DNA of 17,565 nt. It comes from Candidatus Colimonas fimequi. Its GTDB lineage: Bacteria > Bacillota > Clostridia > Peptostreptococcales > Anaerovoracaceae. This document shows, piece by piece, positions 1-6,927 of the stretch. The notes below the pieces were generated by a model, which saw nothing but the letters and a program-made list of their open reading frames with translations, did not search any database and was not told where the DNA came from. Position 1 is the stretch's first letter. Each line of letters begins with the position of its first letter. Location of the stretch: positions 1 through 17,565 of the forward strand of contig JAGHTQ010000143.1 of NCBI GenBank assembly GCA_018065295.1, given 5' to 3'. The translations under genes and the position numbers were made by a program.

Positions 1-252
1 ATCCCATTTTATGTACTTGGACCATCATCAACGGTGGATCTGAATTGCCCTACAGGTGCAGATATTCCAATTGAACTTAGACAGCCAGATGAGATTAAGG
101 AGATGTTCTTCGAGAAACCTTCATCACTGGATTCTGTCAAGTGTTATAATCCTGCATTTGATGTGACTGATCACCAGCTTATTACAGCAATTATTACTGA
201 GAAAGGCATATTCCGACCACCATTTACAGAGTCCCTGAAATCATTAAAATAA
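1..252 (+). CDS. mtnA: S-methyl-5-thioribose-1-phosphate isomerase, C-terminal part (5' end outside window)
   Basis: Reading frame 1 is open from the first base to the TAA at 250-252 and gives 83 residues. The segments PFYVLGPSSTVD, GADIPIELR, YNPAFDVT and ITAIITEKGIFRPPF match the conserved C-terminus of MtnA, an eIF2B-alpha-like isomerase. MtnA converts 5-methylthioribose-1-phosphate to 5-methylthioribulose-1-phosphate in the methionine salvage pathway in the cytoplasm. The GTG at 34 is internal to the frame and is not the start; the true start lies upstream of the window. The next gene begins 16 nt after the stop, so the two are probably co-transcribed. The family assignment comes from remembered motifs; the active-site region lies outside the window. 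Confidence 0.9.
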   Translation: MPFYVLGPSSTVDLNCPTGADIPIELRQPDEIKEMFFEKPSSLDSVKCYNPAFDVTDHQLITAIITEKGIFRPPFTESLKSLK

Positions 253-268
253 CCTGGAGGCTAATAAG

Positions 269-1579
269 GTGGAACTTATAATTGCGTTAGGAATATTCAT
301 ATGTGCAGTTGTGGCTTGTTTGTTAACAAGCCATTCTGTGGTTTTTGCACTTATGGTTGGCTTCGTGGTGTTTGCTATCGTGGGCATCAGAATGGGCAAT
401 AAGCCAGGCGAAGTCATGAAGATGGCGGCAGGCGGTGCCAAGGACGCCATGATCGTAGTTGAGATTGTTATAATGATTGGTTTCATGACCGGCCTTTGGC
501 GCGCGTCAGGAACGATTACATTCTTCGTATATTACGGCATCAGCGTAATGACACCATCCCTCTTCATCCTTATAGCATTTATCATGTGCCTGATTTTAGC
601 GTACGTTATGGGTAATTCCTTCGGTACTGTTGGAACCATGGGCCTCATGCTTATGGCTATTGCTCACGGCGGAAACGTTGACCCGATTGTTACTGCAGGT
701 GCTATCGTTTCTGCAGCATACTTCGGCGACAGAACTTCACCTATGTCATCAACAGCAATTCTGGTTGCCAACATCACTCACGTTGATCTGATGGAACTTG
801 TGCCTAAGCTCATGAAGACAAATATTATTCCCCTGCTTCTTTGCTTCGGACTCTACACATTCCTGTCGTTCAAAAATCCAATACAGGTTGTAGACGACAG
901 CATCATGAATGCTCTGGCAACAGACTTCAGTCTGTCACCGCTGACACTTATTCCAGTTATCTTCGCTATTGCGCTGCCAATCTTAAGATTTGATATCAGA
1001 TGGGCCTTCATCTGCGGTATCATAAGTAGCGCAATCATCGCTATAGCAATTCAGGGCGCGTCATTTATGGACGTTATCACATGGTCAATCATGGGATACA
1101 CTCCTGACAGCCCAAGTCTTCAGGAGGTAATCAGCGGCGGTGGTTTCATAGACATGTGGATTGTGGCTGTCATGGTTACTATTGCATGCTCAATTTCAGG
1201 AATTTTCAAAGGCACCAACATGCTGAATACTATTCAGGCCCACGTTGGAACAATGATGAGCAGACTGGGCAGATTCGTGACTACACTCATCATGTCAACT
1301 CTTGTTGCTGCAATATTCTGCAGCCAGACTATTGCAGTCATGCTCAGTAAGGACCTGCTTCAGAAGCCTTTTAACGATAACGGGGGAGAGGACATGGAAC
1401 TGGCAGTAGACCTGTCAAACGCAGGTGTGCTTACATCCGCGGTAGTTCCTTGGAACGTTGCCATCGCAGTACCACTTGCAATGCTGGGCGTTGGCCCATC
1501 AGCGATTGCCTGGGCATTCTACCTCTATCTGGTACCGATTATCTATATATTTACCAAGAGGTTCCTCTACAAAAAATAA
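269..1579 (+). CDS. NhaC-superfamily Na+/H+ antiporter-like transporter, copy 1
   Basis: This is a 436-residue, very hydrophobic protein with about 11-12 predicted membrane segments and a length normal for the NhaC family. The start is GTG at 269, with GGAGG at 256-260 and an 8-nt spacer. A GLWRASGTITFF stretch and a YFGDRTSPMSST motif at residues 151-162 correspond to the family's GD(K/R)xSP signature. The usual aspartate of the 'SPLSDTT' motif is Ser here. The protein closely resembles the next gene along its whole length, which indicates a tandem duplication. It follows mtnA by 16 nt. NhaC-superfamily members exchange Na+ for H+, malate/lactate or other solutes, and the MetT branch has been predicted to carry methionine. 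The substrate here is therefore not certain, and the mtnA context hints at a sulfur metabolite. The membrane family is well supported; true Na+/H+ antiport is not. Confidence 0.85.
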   Translation: MELIIALGIFICAVVACLLTSHSVVFALMVGFVVFAIVGIRMGNKPGEVMKMAAGGAKDAMIVVEIVIMIGFMTGLWRASGTITFFVYYGISVMTPSLFILIAFIMCLILAYVMGNSFGTVGTMGLMLMAIAHGGNVDPIVTAGAIVSAAYFGDRTSPMSSTAILVANITHVDLMELVPKLMKTNIIPLLLCFGLYTFLSFKNPIQVVDDSIMNALATDFSLSPLTLIPVIFAIALPILRFDIRWAFICGIISSAIIAIAIQGASFMDVITWSIMGYTPDSPSLQEVISGGGFIDMWIVAVMVTIACSISGIFKGTNMLNTIQAHVGTMMSRLGRFVTTLIMSTLVAAIFCSQTIAVMLSKDLLQKPFNDNGGEDMELAVDLSNAGVLTSAVVPWNVAIAVPLAMLGVGPSAIAWAFYLYLVPIIYIFTKRFLYKK

Positions 1580-1666
1580 TTTTTATTCAAAAATGAATAC
1601 AACACATTGAAATTCAAGCTGTCAAATGTTATCATCATTCTGCTTAACTTAAGGAGGATGGATTAA
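1580..1666 (+). other. 87-nt spacer between the tandem NhaC-like genes
   Basis: This spacer holds an AT-rich stretch with a small ATTCA/TGAAT inverted repeat near 1586-1599 and ends in a strong AAGGAGG at 1651-1657. I see no T-tract terminator and no convincing -35/-10 pair, so read-through from copy 1 into copy 2 is likely. Confidence 0.4.
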
Positions 1667-2980
1667 ATGGTTTTAGTGGCAGCTTTTGTTGTTTTTGTAG
1701 TGGCAATGCTGGCATGTCTTGTTGTGGGCAAATCTATAGTCATTGCTCTGGCTATTGGCTTCGTAGCGTTCACAGCTGTAGGAGTTCGTCAAGGGTTCAA
1801 GACTAAACAGATACTGGGCATGGCATGGGGCAGTGTCAAAGAATCGATTGTAGTAGTTGAAATCTGGCTGATGATTGGCCTGCTTACAGGTTTATGGAGA
1901 GCATCGGGCACAATTACTTTTTTCGTATATTACGGAATAAAGATGGTAACACCGCCAATCTTCATTCTGCTGGCATTCATCATGTGCTGTATTCTTTCAT
2001 ATATACTGGGAACGTCATTTGCAGTATCAGGAACTCTGGGCGTAATGCTCATGGCACTTGCCAATAGTGCGGGCGTGAACCCTTTGCTTACAGCGGGCGC
2101 AATAATGTCAGGTATTTACTTCGGCGACAGATGTTCACCGGCATCATCAAGTGCGATACTTGTAGCGAACATTACGGGAACGGATCTGATGACCAACGTT
2201 AAGGGCATGTTCAAAACGGGAATGATTCCTGTAATAATCAGTTTGATCATATATGCGGTTCTCTCAGTTAGAAACCCTATGAACGAAGTAGATTCAAGCA
2301 TCATGGATGCACTGTCAGGGGACTTTAACCTGACACCGATAACTCTTGTTCCTGTGGCATTTATCGTTATTCTGCCACTTCTGAGACTGGATATCAGATG
2401 GGCGTTTATCGGCGGTATCGTGAGCAGCTATTTCGTTGGCGTCTTCTGTCAGCACGTTAGCTTTATTGAATGTGCCAAATTTGCAATTCTCGGCTTCACG
2501 CCAACTAGCGAGAGTCTTCAGTCAGTACTTTCAGGGGGCGGCCTCATCGAGATGATAGAATCGTGCATCATCGTTACCATTGCCTGCTCATATTCTGGCA
2601 TATTCGCAGGAACTGACATGCTTCACGAGATTCAGTCACTGCTTCAGGAAGCCATGGGTAGAACTGGCAAGTTTATGGCGATGCTCATACTCTCCTTGTT
2701 CACATGCTGCATCTTCTGCAGCCAGACTATCTCAGCAATGCTGTGTAATGACCTGATGAGAAAGCCATACGAAGAGAGCGGAAGCGATAACTATGAACTG
2801 GCCATGGATATTGAGAACTCAGCAATCATGGTTTGCGCACTGTTCCCATGGTGCATCGCAGCCTCAGTGCCATTTGCAATGCTTGGTGTAGGTGGCGGTG
2901 CCATCGCATATTCATATCTTCTCTGGCTTGTGCCCGTTTGTTACTTCTTCACTAAGAGAATCTGGTACAAGAAGAAATAG
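1667..2980 (+). CDS. NhaC-superfamily Na+/H+ antiporter-like transporter, copy 2
   Basis: This is a 437-residue polytopic membrane protein, one residue longer than copy 1. The ATG at 1667 is preceded by AAGGAGG at 1651-1657 (9-nt spacer). The signature YFGDRCSPASSS falls at residues 151-162, exactly the same position as in copy 1, and again lacks the Asp of the classical SPxSDTT motif. Long identical blocks are shared with copy 1, for example GLWRASGTITFFVYYGI and SSAILVANIT-like segments. Divergence is higher in the first 60 residues and around the GDR motif (RTSPMSST against RCSPASSS), which may reflect different substrates or a heteromeric pair. It probably moves a small solute or cation across the cytoplasmic membrane, coupled to Na+ or H+. 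A paired transporter of two half-type subunits is possible but cannot be shown from sequence alone. Confidence 0.85.
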   Translation: MVLVAAFVVFVVAMLACLVVGKSIVIALAIGFVAFTAVGVRQGFKTKQILGMAWGSVKESIVVVEIWLMIGLLTGLWRASGTITFFVYYGIKMVTPPIFILLAFIMCCILSYILGTSFAVSGTLGVMLMALANSAGVNPLLTAGAIMSGIYFGDRCSPASSSAILVANITGTDLMTNVKGMFKTGMIPVIISLIIYAVLSVRNPMNEVDSSIMDALSGDFNLTPITLVPVAFIVILPLLRLDIRWAFIGGIVSSYFVGVFCQHVSFIECAKFAILGFTPTSESLQSVLSGGGLIEMIESCIIVTIACSYSGIFAGTDMLHEIQSLLQEAMGRTGKFMAMLILSLFTCCIFCSQTISAMLCNDLMRKPYEESGSDNYELAMDIENSAIMVCALFPWCIAASVPFAMLGVGGGAIAYSYLLWLVPVCYFFTKRIWYKKK

Positions 2981-3081
2981 TGTAACGAAAGGGTCTCAAC
3001 ATGTAATGAGCGTGAATTGATGGGGCGCCTGGCCGGTGATAACCTTTTAACATAAGAAACAATGTTGAAAGGAGAAACCGG
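2981..3081 (+). other. 101-nt intergenic spacer before the ATPase-like gene
   Basis: This stretch is somewhat GC-rich near 3020-3040 and has a short AACAT/ATGTT inverted repeat (3049-3053 with 3062-3066) just before the AAAGGAG at 3068-3074. It has no T-tract terminator. I could not match it to a known riboswitch class. It may be a simple spacer or a small leader. Confidence 0.35.
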
Positions 3082-4251
3082 ATGGAGAATTTAAACATCG
3101 CAATAGTTACAGACGATAAGGAGTACGGCAGAGCGGCAGGTCTTGCCATTCTTAACGTGTGTAGATCATTAGTAATTAATATTTTTAGCAAAGAAGAATT
3201 CGCGGCCGCGGGTGAGAAGTATACGTATGCTTCCGACAGCGGCCGCGTTTTTAGTGGGTTCGATTTGATCCTTTGGGAAGGCGCAGGAAGCGAGCAGGTG
3301 ATAAGTCCCGTTCTTGTTCAGCTGGTTGATAAGCCCTCGCTAACCTTTGCGCCGGCAGAAGGGGAACGCTATCGCATTTATAAGTATTCTCCCGCCCAAA
3401 GGATGGTGTCGGACATCTTCGAAATCTACGGCCGCATTACCGGCCGCAGGCCTGTGAACATTATGAGAAGAGGCGTCCACCTTCTTGGCTTCGCATCAAG
3501 TGTGGGGGGAGCAGGGTGCACTACTCTTGCCATGGCCGTTGCCCAGGAGATGTCAAGATTTCACGATAAGAGAGTGTTTTATATCTCCCTTGAAGAGCTG
3601 GAGTCTACGGGAGAGTTCATTAAGACTCACGTGGGAATGAGGACGCTCAGCTACTACCTATATAATCTGTTCAAAGATCGGAAGATGAAAGGCCTCATTG
3701 TTCGTGACGGTAACCATCAGTTCAGGCCATTCATGGAAAGCTACGTCATTCGTGACGACTTCGGCGTGGAGGCCTTCCAGCCAACCAAGGGGCGTAATCC
3801 TTTGGTTGATATATCGTCTGAAGAAATCTGCGTATTTATAGAATCCATAATGAACTGCGGCAGATACGATGTGATTATCGTTGATACAGGATGCGGACTG
3901 TCGGAGGCGGCGGTGACATGTCTTGAGATGGCGGAGAAGATTACGTACGTTACAGGTCCAGGCAATCACGTGCAAAGAGAGACTAACAGCATTCAATATC
4001 TCATGTGCGTTGCTGGAGAGGATATGGCACGAAAGATGATAAAGGTGGTCAACAAAAGTAAAAATTCAGCTATGGAAGCCTTCTTCGCTGGTGATGATGC
4101 TGGTCGCTGTGATATCGTAGATACGGCTCTTGAAATTGAGGAGACTGTGGTGAGCGTGCGAGAAAATCAGGTGACAAAAATACTTCTTGATGGAGCCTTC
4201 GGCCAAAGTATAAATACGTTAACTGAAAAGATAATCGAGCCGTTGAAGTAG
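3082..4251 (+). CDS. MinD/CpaE/TadZ-like P-loop protein with degenerate Walker A
   Basis: This 389-residue soluble protein starts at ATG 3082 behind AAAGGAG at 3068-3074 (7-nt spacer). Residues 1 to about 115 look like a receiver-type alpha/beta domain, beginning NIAIVTDDKEYGRAA. A MinD/ParA-like domain follows from about residue 132, giving the CpaE/TadZ layout. The deviant Walker A reads SSVGGAGCTT at 139-148: the signature lysine is Val141 and the P-loop lysine is Cys146. A Walker B-like strand (DVIIVDTG, Asp268) and a switch-like TGPGNHVQRE segment are present. TadZ and CpaE proteins localise type IV/Tad pili to cell poles, and atypical ATPase domains are known in that family. No tad or pilus genes are nearby; transporter genes flank it on both sides. 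It may be a nucleotide-binding or scaffold protein with little or no ATPase activity. The family call is good; the role is unknown. Confidence 0.7.
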   Translation: MENLNIAIVTDDKEYGRAAGLAILNVCRSLVINIFSKEEFAAAGEKYTYASDSGRVFSGFDLILWEGAGSEQVISPVLVQLVDKPSLTFAPAEGERYRIYKYSPAQRMVSDIFEIYGRITGRRPVNIMRRGVHLLGFASSVGGAGCTTLAMAVAQEMSRFHDKRVFYISLEELESTGEFIKTHVGMRTLSYYLYNLFKDRKMKGLIVRDGNHQFRPFMESYVIRDDFGVEAFQPTKGRNPLVDISSEEICVFIESIMNCGRYDVIIVDTGCGLSEAAVTCLEMAEKITYVTGPGNHVQRETNSIQYLMCVAGEDMARKMIKVVNKSKNSAMEAFFAGDDAGRCDIVDTALEIEETVVSVRENQVTKILLDGAFGQSINTLTEKIIEPLK

Positions 4252-4305
4252 TCTGTCAATTCTGATAAAATTAATAGTTAGAAACACATTGAAAGGAGGA
4301 TATAC

Positions 4306-6642
4306 ATGGAACTTGAATCTTTGGTACTTGACCTAGCCTTAATCATGTCGGTTGCGGCGATAGTTACATTAATATTCAAGAAAATTAAGCAGCCAGTTGT
4401 ACTGGGATATATCGTTGCGGGATTTTTGATCAGTCCTAATTTCGAGTATCTGCCTACAGTTGTTGACAGTGCAGATATCACAGTATGGGCTGACATTGGT
4501 GTTATCTTCTTCATGTTCGGACTTGGCCTTGAATTCAGTTTCAAGAAGTTGGCAACAGTTGGCGGTAGTGCATTCGTCATTGCCATAACTGTAATAGGAT
4601 CAATGATATTTATTGGAACAGGTCTTGGTTCACTTCTTGGCTGGGCTAAGATGGACTGTATCTTCCTGGGATGCATGCTCAGTATGTCATCGACCATGAT
4701 AATACTTAAGGCATATGAAGAGTTCGGAGTTAAACAGGAGAAGTATGCACAGATCGTTCTGGGTACTCTTGTAATTGAAGACATCGCAGGTATCTTCATG
4801 ATGATCGTATTGGCTGCAGTTTCCGTAGGTCAGAACGTATCAGGACTGGAACTTGTAAATGAACTGGGAATGCTTCTTATTTATCTTGCAATCTGGCTCA
4901 TGCTTGGAATCTATCTGATTCCATCATTCCTCAATAAAGCTACTAAGATCATGTCAGACGAGATGCTGCTCATCTTCAGTATAGGTCTGTGCCTTGTAAT
5001 GGTAGTAATAGCTAATTTGATCGGTTTCTCATCAGCACTTGGCGCCTTCATGACAGGATCAATTCTGGCAGGTACTATTCATGGTGCAAGAATCGAGAGA
5101 ATCATTACACCTATTAAGGATATGTTCGGTGCAATATTCTTCGTATCAGTAGGAATGCTCATTGTTCCATCACTTTTGATTGAGTATCTGGGACCTATTA
5201 TCATCATTACATTAGTAACAATTATTGGTCAGTCAATTTTCTCATCAATAGGTATCCTGCTTTCTGGTCAGGATCTACATACAGCAATTAAGGGCGGTTC
5301 AAGTATGGTTCAGATTGGTGAATTCTCGTTCATTCTGGCAACACTTGGAACAAGCCTTGGCGTAATCAGTGGACATTTATATCCTGTAGTTGTATGTGTA
5401 TCGGTTATCACTTCATTTACAACACCTGTAATGATGAAGAACGCCGATAATGTTTACGGATTTGTAATGAAGATTCTGCCTAGAAGAGCTAAGATCTTCC
5501 TCAGGAAGATGACTTCTGAGAAACAGGACGTTGACGATAAGGATACGGATTGGTTTGACTATATTCTGGCTGTTCTTGCGAGAACAGGAATATGTTCATC
5601 AATGATGTTCATTATATATTTCGCAGGAACAAGATACATGAGCCCCTTCCTCATTGAATACGGCAAGTCATGGTACTGGGGAACAGTGGCATCTGCAGTA
5701 ATTATGATACTTCTCATGATACCATTTATGAGATTGATGCACGGCAGTACTAAGGACGCACTCTATACTAAGCTGTGGCTGAAGCATAGAGCAAACAGAC
5801 TTCCTCTTCTGACACTGAAGGCAATGAGAATATTCGTTGCAGCCTGCTTCATGGCGATGGTAGTAAGACATCTCTTCCATATTCCATTCGCACTGCTGGT
5901 AGTAATTGCCGCTATTCCGGTGCTGATTTTCATAAGATCTGACTTTGTTAAGGGCAGAGCTATCGACATTGAGATGAAGTTCATGTCTAACTTCGCTCAG
6001 AAGACACTTGTAAGTGAGAAGAAGGCAAGAGGAACACGTGGCAACCTGAGAATGGTTAATGAGTCACTTTATGTTGCAGAGTTTGAAGTTAAGACACTAC
6101 CAGAGGAAGCAACAGTAATAGATCTTACTGGCAGAAGGGGATTCCACGTTACTATCATTAAGATTGTCCACGATAATGGAGAAATCGTTAATCTTCCTAG
6201 AGCGGATTCTGTCATCAGAAGTCACGATAAGCTTCATATGATGGGTACAGAGGAAGAAGTTGAAGCTATCATGCTTCTTCTGGCTAAGGAAGATAAGATT
6301 GAATATACTGATAGACCAGATATGGTTCTTAAGGATTATATATATGGTCAGACTTTCAGACATATTGAAGCGGATAAGCAGATTTTCTGTATTCCTATCA
6401 AGGTATCAAGTGAAATGGAATTCTGCAGGAAGGCTATCAAGAACTGTGGCCTTAGAGAAATCTATAGAGGTACAATAATTGGAATTGAGAGAGGGCACCT
6501 GCCGATTATCAGTCCTGATATTGAGACTGTAATTCAGGAAGATGACCTGATCTGGATTCTGGGTACTAAAGGTACTGCAGATAAGCTTATTAAAGCAGGT
6601 TTCCTGGAACCACCGAAGAAACATATATCACAGACGCATTAA
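4306..6642 (+). CDS. CPA2-type cation:proton antiporter with two C-terminal RCK_C (TrkA-C) domains
   Basis: The gene encodes 778 residues from ATG 4306, behind AAAGGAGG at 4292-4299. Residues about 5-375 form a KefB/NapA-type Na+/H+ exchanger domain, with the carboxylate pair in IEDIAGI (Glu158-Asp159) and a QIGEFSFILA segment at 336-345. A cytoplasmic stretch at about 385-420 is followed by a second membrane block (about 425-545) with roughly four more helices, ending in a basic segment. Two TrkA-C-like domains follow, at about 588-664 and 690-772; each ends in a 'D.L...GT' strand (DKLHMMGTEEE and DDLIWILGTKG). I see no Rossmann RCK_N domain, so gating would come from a ligand of RCK_C, where c-di-AMP or small ions are known possibilities in related proteins. 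It probably exchanges K+ or Na+ for H+ at the cytoplasmic membrane. The last codons and the stop lie inside the downstream terminator. Confidence 0.85.
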   Translation: MELESLVLDLALIMSVAAIVTLIFKKIKQPVVLGYIVAGFLISPNFEYLPTVVDSADITVWADIGVIFFMFGLGLEFSFKKLATVGGSAFVIAITVIGSMIFIGTGLGSLLGWAKMDCIFLGCMLSMSSTMIILKAYEEFGVKQEKYAQIVLGTLVIEDIAGIFMMIVLAAVSVGQNVSGLELVNELGMLLIYLAIWLMLGIYLIPSFLNKATKIMSDEMLLIFSIGLCLVMVVIANLIGFSSALGAFMTGSILAGTIHGARIERIITPIKDMFGAIFFVSVGMLIVPSLLIEYLGPIIIITLVTIIGQSIFSSIGILLSGQDLHTAIKGGSSMVQIGEFSFILATLGTSLGVISGHLYPVVVCVSVITSFTTPVMMKNADNVYGFVMKILPRRAKIFLRKMTSEKQDVDDKDTDWFDYILAVLARTGICSSMMFIIYFAGTRYMSPFLIEYGKSWYWGTVASAVIMILLMIPFMRLMHGSTKDALYTKLWLKHRANRLPLLTLKAMRIFVAACFMAMVVRHLFHIPFALLVVIAAIPVLIFIRSDFVKGRAIDIEMKFMSNFAQKTLVSEKKARGTRGNLRMVNESLYVAEFEVKTLPEEATVIDLTGRRGFHVTIIKIVHDNGEIVNLPRADSVIRSHDKLHMMGTEEEVEAIMLLLAKEDKIEYTDRPDMVLKDYIYGQTFRHIEADKQIFCIPIKVSSEMEFCRKAIKNCGLREIYRGTIIGIERGHLPIISPDIETVIQEDDLIWILGTKGTADKLIKAGFLEPPKKHISQTH

Positions 6643-6660
6643 TTAATAATGCGTCTTTTT
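6632..6660 (+). terminator. Rho-independent terminator overlapping the antiporter stop codon
   Basis: A 10-bp perfect stem, 6632-6641 pairing with 6647-6656 (AGACGCATTA with TAATGCGTCT), has a 5-nt loop and is followed by TTTTT within TTTTTGTTTG. The upstream arm contains the last codons and TAA (6640-6642) of the antiporter gene. It closes region 1. Confidence 0.85.
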
Positions 6661-6672
6661 GTTTGTAATGTT

Positions 6673-6682
6673 CTTGTATACA
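6673..6682 (+). promoter_or_regulatory. CTTGTATACA repeat, upstream copy (possible operator half of a pair)
   Basis: CTTGTATACA contains the perfect 10-bp palindrome TTGTATACAA at 6674-6683 and recurs at 6831-6840. The copies lie on either side of the proposed promoter, 158 bp apart start to start, an arrangement that would fit repression by DNA looping or a dimeric HTH regulator. The regulator is unknown. Confidence 0.35.
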
Positions 6683-6762
6683 AAATGAATAGGAAATGGT
6701 ACAAATAGGAATTGTCAGAATTGTTGTATGGAATTTGGTGCATATTATATCCGTTTTATACG

Positions 6763-6791
6763 TTGAATCGTACTAGTTTTGATGTTAAAAT
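6763..6791 (+). promoter_or_regulatory. Probable sigma-A promoter of the polyferredoxin-nifJ-nfn operon
   Basis: TTGAAT at 6763-6768 and TAAAAT at 6786-6791 are separated by exactly 17 nt (4/6 and 5/6 matches to consensus). Transcription would start near 6798 and leave a leader of about 130 nt. It was found by eye, and a second candidate pair exists at 6721/6743. Confidence 0.5.
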
Positions 6792-6830
6792 GAATTCGGA
6801 TTGTGGTAATCGCGATTTTTTTGAATAAAT

Positions 6831-6840
6831 CTTGTATACA
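6831..6840 (+). promoter_or_regulatory. CTTGTATACA repeat, downstream copy
   Basis: This is an exact 10-bp repeat of 6673-6682. The TGTATACA palindrome core is kept, but the outer base pair is lost (TTGTATACAT). It lies about 34 nt downstream of the proposed start of transcription, where a bound protein could block elongation. In an AT-rich region chance occurrence is possible. Confidence 0.3.
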
Positions 6841-6915
6841 TAATCCAACATTAATCTAAATGGTAAGAGATTTTAGAGAAATAAGTGCTAATTATTTTAG
6901 AGATGAGTGAAATAT

Positions 6916-6921
6916 GGAGGT
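6916..6921 (+). promoter_or_regulatory. Ribosome binding site fixing the polyferredoxin start
   Basis: GGAGGT lies 6 nt before ATG 6928 and 9 nt downstream of the alternative GTG at 6907, so translation from 6928 is strongly favoured. Confidence 0.7.
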
Positions 6922-6927
6922 AAGGTC

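Larger units (their letters stand above)
6661..6927 (+). other. 267-nt AT-rich regulatory intergenic region before the redox operon
   Basis: This gap separates the terminator from the polyferredoxin gene. It is distinctly more AT-rich than the flanking genes. It contains a probable sigma-A promoter (6763-6791), a weaker alternative (TTGTTG at 6721, TATTAT at 6743, 16-nt spacer), two copies of CTTGTATACA (6673-6682 and 6831-6840), and a 10-bp palindrome AATCGCGATT (6808-6817) followed by a T-run. I see no open frame with a ribosome binding site. Confidence 0.6.

Noticed and set aside
2981..3081. Possible riboswitch or structured leader in the spacer before the MinD-like gene
   Set aside because: I compared it from memory with ZTP, c-di-GMP, SAM, fluoride and THF classes; the diagnostic conserved blocks are not there. 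Only short GC-rich pieces and a 5-bp hairpin were seen.
3658..3996. A 112-codon minus-strand open frame inside the MinD-like gene
   Set aside because: It is antisense to a real coding region with intact domain structure; no family resemblance and no plausible operon context.
4278..4799. A 173-codon minus-strand open frame over the start of the antiporter gene
   Set aside because: It is antisense to conserved membrane helices of the exchanger domain; no recognisable motif.
6808..6824. AATCGCGATT palindrome with following T-run as a terminator
   Set aside because: The palindrome has no loop, so the stem could not form well, and it lies downstream of the proposed promoter with no gene ending there.
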